Part shown: in pieces, positions 36,216 to 43,952 of the stretch | How positions within the stretch are numbered: position 1 is the stretch's first letter | Layout of the letters: every line of letters begins with the position of its first letter | Source of the DNA: Clostridioides difficile CD160 | GTDB taxonomy: Bacteria > Bacillota > Clostridia > Peptostreptococcales > Peptostreptococcaceae | Length of the DNA: 64,000 nt | Reading direction: 5' to 3' | Assembly: GCF_000449425.2 (NCBI RefSeq) | Contig: NZ_AVHW01000028.1 | Coordinates: 1 to 64,000 of the forward strand | Program-made: the position numbers and the translations under genes | Notes under the pieces: model-generated | The model's input: the letters and a program-made list of their open reading frames with translations, nothing else | Told to the model about the DNA's origin: nothing | The model's database searches: none

Positions 36216-37847
36216 ATGGATAATAACTTAATAGGGCTTATAGAACATGTAGAAAATCCAGCTATTTTATGTAAGGAATCAGGCGAAATAATATATTGTA
36301 ATCATCTAATAGATAGTATTTTTAGTTTTCTAGATATAAAAAAGCCTAAAAATATAAATGAATTAGATTCTAACTTTGACAAAAAAGAAATTCTGACAGA
36401 GAGTAAAAAGAAAATAGCTTTCAGAGAATTAAGAATGACTGCACATATATACAATATGAAAGATAATAATAATGAAAATACTATAGTTTATTTATTTGAG
36501 AAATCTGTAATATCGGATAAAGTAGTTGAGGATATAATAGAACATATAGATGAAGTTGTCGTTGTATTTAACAAAGATGGGGTAATTGAAAAGATGAATA
36601 ATGTTAGTGATGAGATATTACCTTTTAAAAGAACTGAAGTACTTGGTAGAAATATAACAGACCTTGTAAGACAAGGATTAGTAGAAGAACCAATAATATT
36701 AAATATGCTCAAAGTGAAGAAAAAGATTTATAGAAATATCGTTTACCCTGATGGAAAACTTATTGCCTATACAGCAGTTCCAAGATGGGACTCTAAAGGA
36801 AAACTTACAGGAGGAGTACTTACAGGAAGAGATATTTCAAGGGTCATTAAGCTTGAATCTCAGATAAGATATAGTGATATGTCAGAGGATACAGAGTATA
36901 TAAGTCAAAGTAAGATTATGGACAACATAAAAAAAGTTGTAAAGAGAGCTGCAGCGTCAGATTCTTCTATATTTATAAATGGAGAATCAGGTGTAGGAAA
37001 AGAAATAATAGCAAGAACGATATATAAGTATAGTTCGAGAAGGGAAAAGCCTTTTATCGCAATAAACTGTGGAGCTATACCAAATGAACTATTAGAATCA
37101 GAGTTTTTTGGATATGAAGAAGGTTCTTTTACTGGAGCTAAGAAAAAAGGTAAAAAGGGACTTTTTGAAGAGGCAAATGGTGGAACTATCTTTTTGGATG
37201 AGATAGGTGAGTTACCAATGCAGATGCAAAAAAAATTACTTAGAGTTATACAAGAAAATACGATTACTAGAATAGGTGGTAGCAAACCTATAAAGATAGA
37301 TGTTAGGTACATAAGTGCTACTAATATTTCTCATGAAGACCTTAGAAACAACCTTAAATTTAGACAAGATTTGTACTATAGATTGAGTGTTATCCCAGTA
37401 AAAATACCACCACTTAGAGAAAGAAAAGAGGATATAGTACCATTAGTAAATTATTTCTTAAAACTTTACAATGAAAAGTATAATAGAGAAGTAGAAGTTT
37501 CACCTAAGGTTATTGAATTATTGGAAGAATATTCTTGGCCAGGTAACATAAGAGAATTGAAAAATATCATTGAAAGATTCGTAGTTTTATCAGCTAAAAA
37601 TATAATTGGAGAAGATGAATTTAATATGCTTATAAACCTAGATATGATTGATAATGAAACAGATGATTTATCACCAATAGTGGTAAATGGAATTATGAAT
37701 CTTAATGATGCATATAAAATAGTAGACCAGATGATGATAAGTAAGGCTATAAATAAGTATGGTTCAATAACAAAGGCTGCTGAAGTTATAGGTATATATC
37801 CTTCTACTATTCATAGAAAGATAAAGAGTGGACACATTCATGTGTAG
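36216..37847 (+). CDS. Sigma-54 enhancer-binding protein, had-linked
   Basis: This 543-aa activator opens sigma-54 promoters by ATP hydrolysis. Two PAS-like sensor domains occupy ~1-95 and ~100-210. The AAA+ domain (~235-460) has Walker A GESGVGKE (256-263), the sigma-54 contact loop GSFTGA (303-308, Ser replacing the usual Ala) and Walker B in GGTIFLDEIGE. A Fis-type helix-turn-helix ends the protein (INKYGSITKAAEVIGIYPS). AAAGGTG fits the ATG at 36216; a GTG opens at 36204. It lies 480 bp after the had operon, which carries a sigma-54 promoter, so had activation is the likely role. PAS domains may sense a small molecule or redox state. Confidence 0.92.
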   Translation: MDNNLIGLIEHVENPAILCKESGEIIYCNHLIDSIFSFLDIKKPKNINELDSNFDKKEILTESKKKIAFRELRMTAHIYNMKDNNNENTIVYLFEKSVISDKVVEDIIEHIDEVVVVFNKDGVIEKMNNVSDEILPFKRTEVLGRNITDLVRQGLVEEPIILNMLKVKKKIYRNIVYPDGKLIAYTAVPRWDSKGKLTGGVLTGRDISRVIKLESQIRYSDMSEDTEYISQSKIMDNIKKVVKRAAASDSSIFINGESGVGKEIIARTIYKYSSRREKPFIAINCGAIPNELLESEFFGYEEGSFTGAKKKGKKGLFEEANGGTIFLDEIGELPMQMQKKLLRVIQENTITRIGGSKPIKIDVRYISATNISHEDLRNNLKFRQDLYYRLSVIPVKIPPLRERKEDIVPLVNYFLKLYNEKYNREVEVSPKVIELLEEYSWPGNIRELKNIIERFVVLSAKNIIGEDEFNMLINLDMIDNETDDLSPIVVNGIMNLNDAYKIVDQMMISKAINKYGSITKAAEVIGIYPSTIHRKIKSGHIHV

Positions 37848-37937
37848 TTATTAGTTTAGTAAGGTAATTAGAATTGATAAGATATAACTTATTAGGAAAA
37901 TGTACATAGATTTATGTAAATATATTTTTTATTATTA

Positions 37938-37970
37938 AATATTGCTGGAAGTTTTGATTCCAGTAATATT
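37938..37970 (+). terminator. Terminator of the had-linked EBP gene
   Basis: AATATTGCTGGAA (37938-37950) pairs with TTCCAGTAATATT (37958-37970), with one G-U pair, and is followed by TTTTTGTTTTTT. Confidence 0.88.
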
Positions 37971-38190
37971 TTTTTGTTTTTTGGTAGAAGTACTGTAGAT
38001 TTTGTACTCATCTGACTTGTTCCAGTCTTCTAAAAAAGTAAGAATCTACTAGATTGAATAATACATTTATAATTACACCAATCGTAGTAAGGAGTCTTAT
38101 TGCTAAAAGTGTTTTTTGTATTAGCACATAAACATTCAATAAACATTTTTATAGTATTCTTAAGAAAATAATAAAAAGGAGATAATAATT

Positions 38191-38577
38191 ATGAAAAAAC
38201 AATTTATGGTTTTAGGATTAACAGGATTGATTGGTTTAGGTGGATTTGGTTTGCTTACAAATAAATCATTTGCAGATACTTCTAATAAGGTAAAAACAAG
38301 TGTGGAAGAAATATCTAAAGGACTTAAAGATGGTACTATATTTAAGGATACTGTGAAAGAAGATAATAAAAATAGAGATAAAAAAGAAGGTACTGATAAG
38401 TATGAAATAACTACTGAAGAGAATGAAGATGCAAATACAGGAAAAGGTACTGGTGAAAATAAAATCACTATAGATAATGAAAAAACATCTGATAAAGCCC
38501 CTACTAAATTAAGTTCAGAAGAAATATCTAAAGGACTTGAAGATGGTACTATCATTAAAGATAAAGTAGAAAAATAA
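38191..38577 (+). CDS. Small secreted protein with duplicated ISKGL-DGTI motif
   Basis: This 128-aa protein has a clear Sec signal peptide (MKKQ, a hydrophobic core of GLTGLIGLGGFGLL and probable cleavage after KSFA). The mature part is about 98 residues, highly charged and probably mostly unstructured. A short unit EEISKGLxDGTIxKD occurs twice, near residue 36 and again near the C-terminus. There is no LPXTG, lipobox or choline-binding repeat. AAAAGGAG precedes the ATG. I do not recognise the family; a wall- or medium-located peptide is all the sequence supports. Confidence 0.8.
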   Translation: MKKQFMVLGLTGLIGLGGFGLLTNKSFADTSNKVKTSVEEISKGLKDGTIFKDTVKEDNKNRDKKEGTDKYEITTEENEDANTGKGTGENKITIDNEKTSDKAPTKLSSEEISKGLEDGTIIKDKVEK

Positions 38578-38613
38578 TATATCTTTGTTTATATAAAAAG
38601 ATATATGCAACTT

Positions 38614-38662
38614 AAAAGAGATGGCTTAGAAGTAAATTTAATTACTATAAGTCATCTCTTTT
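38614..38662. terminator. Bidirectional terminator between secreted protein and fba
   Basis: AAAAGAGATGGCTTA (38614-38628) pairs with TAAGTCATCTCTTTT (38648-38662) with one mismatch. T-runs follow on the plus strand (CTTTT), and the minus-strand fba gene ends 26 nt away on the other side. Confidence 0.8.
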
Positions 38663-38687
38663 CTTTTATAAATATTTAAAAGTTATA

Positions 38688-39614
38688 TTAGTTTATAGAG
38701 TTAGCAGAACCTAAAACATCATCTATTTTGCTTTCAACTACAGCTTGTATAGCATCTCTACCAGCACCAATGTATTTTCTTGGGTCAAATTCTTTTGGAT
38801 TTTCAGCTAAGAATTTTCTGATAGCAGCAGTCATAGCTAGTCTTAAGTCAGTATCCATGTTTATTTTACAAACAGCCATAGAAGATGCTTTTCTTAACAT
38901 TTCTACAGGTACACCTTTAGCTCCAGCTATATTTCCACCAAATTCATTACATGTAGCAACTGCATTTTGGTCAACAGCAGATGCACCATGAAGAACTATT
39001 GGGAAGCCTGGTAACTTGCTTTGGATTTCTTCTAGTATATCAAATCTTAATTTAGCTTCTCCTTTGAATTTGAAAGCACCATGAGAAGTTCCTATAGCTA
39101 TTGCTAATGAATCAACTCCTGTTCTTTCAACAAACTCAACTGCCTCAGCTGGTTGAGTATATTTGTGAACATCAGAAGTAACATCATCTTCTGTTCCAGC
39201 TAAAACACCAAGTTCTGCTTCAACAACAACACCTTTAGAGTGTGCATATTCAACAGCTTCTTTAGTTATTTTAACATTTTCTTCAAAGTCAAAATGAGAA
39301 CCATCTATCATAACTGAAGAGAAACCAGCATCAATACAAGTTTTAATAGCATCCATATTTGGACCATGGTCTAAATGAAGAGCTACGTCTACACCTATTT
39401 CATCAGAAGCAACTTTAACCATTTCAACTAATGTATGAGGTCCAGCATATTTAACAGCTGACATAGAAGCTTGTATCATAACATAAGAGTTTTTAGCTTT
39501 AGCAGCTTTTAAAACACCTTGTAATTGTTCTAAGTCACTTATGTTAAATGCACCTATAGCAAATCCACCTTCGTAAGCTTTTTTAAACATTTCTTTTGTA
39601 GTAATTAATGCCAT
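38688..39614 (-). CDS. fba: Class II fructose-1,6-bisphosphate aldolase
   Basis: This 308-aa zinc enzyme interconverts fructose-1,6-bisphosphate with dihydroxyacetone phosphate and glyceraldehyde-3-phosphate in glycolysis. Family blocks are VALHLDHGP near 80 (zinc ligand His and catalytic Asp), SVMIDGSHFDFEENV near 100, VEAELGVLAG near 130, and phosphate-binding HGASAVDQNA and KINMDTDLR. The ATG follows AGGAG. It is a stand-alone gene, as in other clostridia. Codon use is strongly adapted, consistent with high expression. Confidence 0.96.
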   Translation of the reverse strand: MALITTKEMFKKAYEGGFAIGAFNISDLEQLQGVLKAAKAKNSYVMIQASMSAVKYAGPHTLVEMVKVASDEIGVDVALHLDHGPNMDAIKTCIDAGFSSVMIDGSHFDFEENVKITKEAVEYAHSKGVVVEAELGVLAGTEDDVTSDVHKYTQPAEAVEFVERTGVDSLAIAIGTSHGAFKFKGEAKLRFDILEEIQSKLPGFPIVLHGASAVDQNAVATCNEFGGNIAGAKGVPVEMLRKASSMAVCKINMDTDLRLAMTAAIRKFLAENPKEFDPRKYIGAGRDAIQAVVESKIDDVLGSANSIN

Positions 39615-39806
39615 TTTAAAACTCCTCCTATTAACTTTTAAAATTTACCCATCACTTATATTATAACGTTAAATCAAAAAAAGTATATAGTAAATTGTAA
39701 TAACTATAAATTACAAGTATAATGTTAAATATAAGATAATAGGATTAGGTAAAATAAGAAAGAATATAAGCATTTTAAGAAGAATTAAGATAAAGGAGAC
39801 TTAACC

Positions 39807-40136
39807 ATGCCACAGATAAAAATAAGAGGAATTCATGAGAATGATATATGCAAAATAAGTGAAAAAATGATAGATGATTTAGTTGAAGCTGTAAAATGTC
39901 CAAGGGATTATTTTGAGATAGAATGTATAAAGTCAGTTGCAATAAGGGATGGCAAAATAGCAGATGTATATCCTTTTGTTGAAGTAGCTTGGTTTGATAG
40001 AGGACAAGAAGTACAAGATATAGTAGCAAGAATAATAACTGATAGTATAAGAAATAATTTAGATGTAGAAAGTATGGATTTAGCATTTACAGTATTTGAA
40101 AAAGAAAAATATTATGAGAATGGAGAACATTTTTAA
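39807..40136 (+). CDS. DUF1904 family protein
   Basis: This 109-aa protein matches the DUF1904 family (tautomerase-like fold), starting with MPQIKIRGI and ending with FEKEKYYENGEHF. Family function is unknown; the Pro after Met recalls the tautomerase catalytic proline. It overlaps the start of the next gene by one base (TAATG), so it is translationally coupled to an rRNA pseudouridine synthase and a 23S methyltransferase. The ATG follows AAAGGAG. Confidence 0.88.
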   Translation: MPQIKIRGIHENDICKISEKMIDDLVEAVKCPRDYFEIECIKSVAIRDGKIADVYPFVEVAWFDRGQEVQDIVARIITDSIRNNLDVESMDLAFTVFEKEKYYENGEHF

Positions 40137-40858
40137 TGGCTAAAAAGCAACGTATAGATAAGATTCTTTCAAACTTAGGTTATGGAAGTAGAAGTGAAAT
40201 AAAGAAATATTGTAAGCAGGGGTCTGTAGTAGTAAATGGAAGTGAAGTTTCAAATCCAGGAACTCAAGTAGACACTGAAAATGATGAGATATTATTTAAT
40301 GGAGAAGAAGTTGTATATAGAGAATATATATATTTAATGATGAATAAACCAGATGGATATATATCGGCAACTACTGATAAATACGACCCAACAGTTTTAG
40401 ATTTAATTGATTTATCATACTTAGCCTTTGAACCATTTCCTGTTGGTAGGCTAGATAAAGACACAGAGGGATTATTAGTTTTAACTAATGATGGAAAGCT
40501 TTCTCATAGAGTTTTATCTCCTAAGAAGCATGTGCCTAAGACTTATTATGCAAAAATTGACGGAGTAGTTACTGAAGAAGATGTAGAAGCTTTTGTAGAA
40601 GGTGTAGTGCTTGATGATGGATATAAAACTATGCCATCTCAGTTAAATATATTAAAGAGCGATGATGAATCAGAGATAGAACTTACAATACATGAAGGTA
40701 AGTTTCACCAAGTAAAAAGAATGTTTGAAAGTGTGGGTAAAAAAGTAGTATACTTAAAAAGATTGTCTATGGGTAATTTGAAATTGGATGAGAGTTTAGA
40801 ACTGGGTGAGTATAGAGAGTTAACAGATGAAGAAGTAAAGATGATTGAAGAAAGATAA
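40136..40858 (+). CDS. RsuA-family rRNA pseudouridine synthase
   Basis: This 240-aa enzyme converts a specific uridine in ribosomal RNA to pseudouridine. An S4 RNA-binding domain occupies ~4-60 (RIDKILSNLGYGSRSEIKKY), and the catalytic block GRLDKDTEGLLVLTNDG near 104 holds the active Asp. The C-terminal EGKFHQVKRMF is conserved. The N-terminal text is closer to RsuA (16S position 516) than to RluB, but the exact target is not certain. Its start overlaps the DUF1904 stop. Confidence 0.88.
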   Translation: MAKKQRIDKILSNLGYGSRSEIKKYCKQGSVVVNGSEVSNPGTQVDTENDEILFNGEEVVYREYIYLMMNKPDGYISATTDKYDPTVLDLIDLSYLAFEPFPVGRLDKDTEGLLVLTNDGKLSHRVLSPKKHVPKTYYAKIDGVVTEEDVEAFVEGVVLDDGYKTMPSQLNILKSDDESEIELTIHEGKFHQVKRMFESVGKKVVYLKRLSMGNLKLDESLELGEYRELTDEEVKMIEER

Positions 40859-40881
40859 TATAATAAATTGGAGGAAGGTTT

Positions 40882-42237
40882 GTGAAGAAAAAGGATATTG
40901 TAGAATTTGAAATAGATAAAATGGAATTTGGTGGTACATCATTAGGCCAAATTGGAGACAGAGTTATTCACATGAAGGGTGGAATAAATGGTCAAAAGGT
41001 AAGAGCTGGTGTTAAAAAAGTTAGAAGTAAGAAAGCCGAAGTTAAGATGATAGAATTATTAGAGTACTCACCACTTGAAACTGAAGAAGCTTGCAAGCAT
41101 TTTAGAGAGTGTGGAGGATGTACATTACTATCAGTACCATATGAGAAGCAATTGGAAATAAAAGAAAAGCAAGTTATGGATTTATTCTTAAAGCAAGATT
41201 TATTTGGATTTCAATTTTTAGGGATAGAAGGAAGTCCAGAAAACAAATATTATAGAAATAAGATGGAGTATACTTTTGGAGATGAAGTAAAAAATGGACC
41301 TTTGACATTAGGGCTTCATAAAAAAGGAAAGCATATAGATATACAAACTGTTGAGGAGTGTATGTTAGTTGATGAAGACTTCTCAAAGATATTAGTTTCT
41401 AGTGTAGAGTTTTTTAATGAAAAGAATCTTCCTTATTATAGAACAATGAATCATAAAGGATATTTGAGACATCTTGTGGTTAGAAAAGGGATTCATACTA
41501 ATGAGATTATGGTTAATATAGTAACTTCTTCTCAAGAAGATTTTGACATGAACGAATTTAAAGAGATGCTTTTAGGGATTGATTTCAAAGCTGAGTTAGT
41601 AGGGATACTTCATACTATTAATGATGGTTTAGCAGATGCAGTCCAATGTGATGAGTTAAGAGTATTGTATGGAAGAGATTATATACAAGAAGAAATTTTA
41701 GGTCTTAAATTTAAGATTTCTCCATTCTCATTTTTCCAGACTAATACTAAGGGAGCCGAGGTTCTTTATAGTATCGCTAGAGATTTTATTGGAGATTACA
41801 ATGACAAGGTTGTGTTTGACTTGTATAGTGGGACTGGGTCTATTGGACAGGTTATGGCTGGTGCAGCTAAGAAGGTGTATGGTATTGAGATAGTCGAGGA
41901 AGCTGTTGTTGCGGCTAATGAGAATGCTAAGTTGAATGGGCTTACTAATTGTGAGTTTATTGCTGGGGATGTGGCGAAGGTTGTTAAGGATTTGAAGGAC
42001 AAGCCTGATTTGATTATTGTTGACCCTCCTAGACCAGGTATTCATAAGGATGCTATTAGGGATATTTGTGGATTTGGCGCTAAGGAGATTGTTTATATTT
42101 CTTGTAATCCGAAGTCTTTGGTTGTTGATTTGGTTGATTTTAAGGGATATGGTTATGAGATTAAGATGGTTAAGTGTATGGATATGTTCCCAAATACGCC
42201 TCATTGCGAGACTGTAGTTAAACTTATTAGAGAATAA
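40882..42237 (+). CDS. rlmD: 23S rRNA (uracil-5-)-methyltransferase RlmD/RumA
   Basis: This 451-aa SAM-dependent enzyme methylates a uracil in 23S rRNA. It has an N-terminal TRAM-like domain, an iron-sulphur cysteine motif (CKHFRECGGC near 71-80), the SAM loop DLYSGTGSIGQ near 313 and the catalytic Cys in ISCNPKSL near 412. The GTG start at 40882 has GGAGG upstream. The oddity is codon use: from about 41800 to 42185 AAG, GAG, ATT, GTT and TTG replace the AAA, GAA, ATA, GTA and TTA used before, while the reading frame stays intact. The 3' end of rumA is a known integration site for conjugative elements, so the tail may be imported DNA. Confidence 0.92.
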   Translation: MKKKDIVEFEIDKMEFGGTSLGQIGDRVIHMKGGINGQKVRAGVKKVRSKKAEVKMIELLEYSPLETEEACKHFRECGGCTLLSVPYEKQLEIKEKQVMDLFLKQDLFGFQFLGIEGSPENKYYRNKMEYTFGDEVKNGPLTLGLHKKGKHIDIQTVEECMLVDEDFSKILVSSVEFFNEKNLPYYRTMNHKGYLRHLVVRKGIHTNEIMVNIVTSSQEDFDMNEFKEMLLGIDFKAELVGILHTINDGLADAVQCDELRVLYGRDYIQEEILGLKFKISPFSFFQTNTKGAEVLYSIARDFIGDYNDKVVFDLYSGTGSIGQVMAGAAKKVYGIEIVEEAVVAANENAKLNGLTNCEFIAGDVAKVVKDLKDKPDLIIVDPPRPGIHKDAIRDICGFGAKEIVYISCNPKSLVVDLVDFKGYGYEIKMVKCMDMFPNTPHCETVVKLIRE

Positions 42238-42285
42238 CAGAGTTCTAGCTGTTTTAATTATGTTATAAAGGGGGATTTGCCATCG

Positions 42286-42318
42286 ATTTGCCACCATAAT
42301 TATTTTTCAGTGGCAAAT
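42286..42318 (+). terminator. Hairpin downstream of rlmD
   Basis: ATTTGCCAC (42286-42294) pairs with GTGGCAAAT (42310-42318). A second copy of GATTTGCCA precedes it at 42274. A weak T-run (TTATTCT) follows. It may be the rlmD terminator or part of an old attachment site. Confidence 0.5.
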
Positions 42319-42455
42319 TTATTCTACAATGCTTTTAAAAATATTTCCAGACTCCAAATTAATTTAGAGTAAAGTCTATACAATAGATTTGTAATAGTAA
42401 ATAATTACTTGTGATATAGATGAAAAAATTTAATTTACACTATAAATATTCACTT

Positions 42456-42492
42456 AAGGTACTATACTAAAACATTGATAGTATAGTACCTT
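42456..42492. terminator. Strong terminator-like hairpin
   Basis: AAGGTACTATACTA (42456-42469) and its perfect complement (42479-42492) form a 14-bp stem with a 9-nt loop, followed by TTT. It lies 220 nt after rlmD and could also terminate the decayed minus-strand gene. Confidence 0.75.
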
Positions 42493-42669
42493 TTTGTAAG
42501 CACATAAAAAGTAGACAAATACATAAATTATAGTCTATCTGTAGTTAATATGAGATTGGCATTTTCAATAGGATAATATTCCAAGGTATTTTTTCTTAAG
42601 TGGAGAAGTACCTATTTTACTATTTACATTTTATATCTTCTAAATTACTTATATATCTATCATTTTATT

Positions 42670-42968
42670 TATACTATTTTATCCTCATTTTTTATAGAAA
42701 CTAAAATTTCATTTGGTAAATAATTATATTTCCATTGGATATTGTAATAACAATCTCACTCTTCTTTAGAATTATTGTACCTAATGAACTTAGGATGTAT
42801 AAAATCATAAATGCGTAGGATGTAAGAAGAATAATTCAAATTTTGAAATTGTAATTTTAGCGAGTTAGCAAGTGTACTTTTATCTGCTTCTCCTAAACCA
42901 TCAATACCAATAATATATATTTTATTAGAAATATCCTAATTTATTAGTTTATCAAATATCATCTTCAT
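42670..42968 (-). pseudogene. Broken uridine-kinase-like P-loop gene
   Basis: Reading the minus strand from the ATG at 42968 gives a fragment that contains IGIDGLGEADKSTLANSLK, a P-loop region in which the expected GGAGKST is changed to GEADKST. Further on, YDFIHPKFIRYNNSKEE, then TGA, then DCYYNIQWKYNYL follows the pattern of clostridial uridine-kinase-like proteins, where the stop would be Trp (TGG to TGA). Another in-frame TAG lies at codon 11. The remaining C-terminal half is missing or unreadable. Two stops, an altered P-loop and truncation make it a pseudogene. Confidence 0.65.
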
Positions 42969-43043
42969 TATAATTTCCTAATTTCATATAATATAAATAG
43001 TATTAAGATTTTTATAAGAGTTAAAGCAAGCATGTATTATTAC

Positions 43044-43787
43044 TTAAATATTTGTATAATCAACATCTAGCAATTTACCTTTTTGATGAAAATGATTAAC
43101 AAGTTTTTTAGGATAATTCATTATTAATTCATCTGGAAAATTAATTTCTTTTAAGATATTCTCAGAATACTCATAGTTACCTATATCAAAACAAATGTGA
43201 GCATCTGAAGTTAGTATGATTTTAGCACCATATTTTTTGCAAAGTGTAGCAATATACTTACAATTATCCGAGCTACCACTTCTTGACACACCTTTGATAG
43301 AACAATTATTTATTTCTATTAATATATTCTTTTCCATGGCCAATTTAATGATTAATTCATAGTCGATTGGGTAGTTTGGGTTTCCAAGGTGACCTAATAT
43401 TTCAATATTATCATGCTTATTTATTGCATTTATTAAGGCTTTAGTATTATTTTCTAATGTATTTGGTGAAAAAACGGCTTCGTGAAATGACAAGATAATA
43501 TAATCTAATCGAGGAATGACAAATGGTTCTAGGTCTATATTTCCTTTAGTGTCTAGTATATTTGCTTCACATCCTCTTAGGATTATAATGTCATTTATGA
43601 TTCTTGGGATATTTTGAATGTTGTGAAAGTACCATTTGTGGGGAGAACCAGGCATCTTAGGACCATGTTCAGATGTACCTAGTATCTTAATTCCATTTTC
43701 TTTACAATAATTAATATTTTCTAACAAAGTGCTATAGCCATGACCACTGACTATAGAGTGGGTGTGTAAATCTGATAAAAAATTCAT
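43044..43787 (-). CDS. PHP-domain phosphatase, YcdX-like
   Basis: This 247-aa enzyme has the PHP metal-binding motifs: LSDLHTHSIVSGH at the N-terminus, TSEHGPKMPGS near 36, EANILDTKG near 70, ILGHLGNP near 125 and TSDAH near 190. PHP phosphatases use a three-metal centre to remove phosphate; YcdX-type proteins differ from histidinol phosphatases in length and text. The exact substrate is unknown. The frame opens 30 codons earlier, but AGGAGG just before the ATG at 43787 decides the start. It is divergent from the LevR-type regulator. Confidence 0.88.
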   Translation of the reverse strand: MNFLSDLHTHSIVSGHGYSTLLENINYCKENGIKILGTSEHGPKMPGSPHKWYFHNIQNIPRIINDIIILRGCEANILDTKGNIDLEPFVIPRLDYIILSFHEAVFSPNTLENNTKALINAINKHDNIEILGHLGNPNYPIDYELIIKLAMEKNILIEINNCSIKGVSRSGSSDNCKYIATLCKKYGAKIILTSDAHICFDIGNYEYSENILKEINFPDELIMNYPKKLVNHFHQKGKLLDVDYTNI

Positions 43788-43952
43788 ATAAATTCCTCCT
43801 CTATAAAAGATGAGGGTAACGTAATTTATATTATAAAACGAACCAGAAATAAAATCAATAGTTACACAATTAGACAAAAATATTAAAATATTGTAGAATT
43901 AAGCTTAATAATAAATATTTAACAGTATTACTGCTTATGGGGGAGGTCAACT

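Larger units (their letters stand above)
42238..43043. other. Gene-poor, decayed region after rlmD
   Basis: This 806-bp stretch has no intact gene. It holds a hairpin at 42286-42318, a strong terminator-like hairpin at 42456-42492 and a broken uridine-kinase-like gene at 42670-42968. A minus-strand frame at 41728-42297 is only the antisense shadow of rlmD. The composition and the remnant suggest a former accessory gene site. Confidence 0.6.

Noticed and set aside
37122-37139. Possibility that the had-linked EBP is inactive because its loop is GSFTGA
   Set aside because: All other AAA+ motifs are intact and Ser occurs at this place in some active EBPs, so inactivity is not supported.
41728-42297. 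189-aa minus-strand open frame
   Set aside because: It lies antisense to the unusual rlmD tail, where the codon bias makes long antisense frames likely. It has no ribosome site and no recognisable domain.
42553-42570. TTGGCAT resembling a -24 element
   Set aside because: No GC lies 12 nt downstream of the GG, and no gene follows in that direction.
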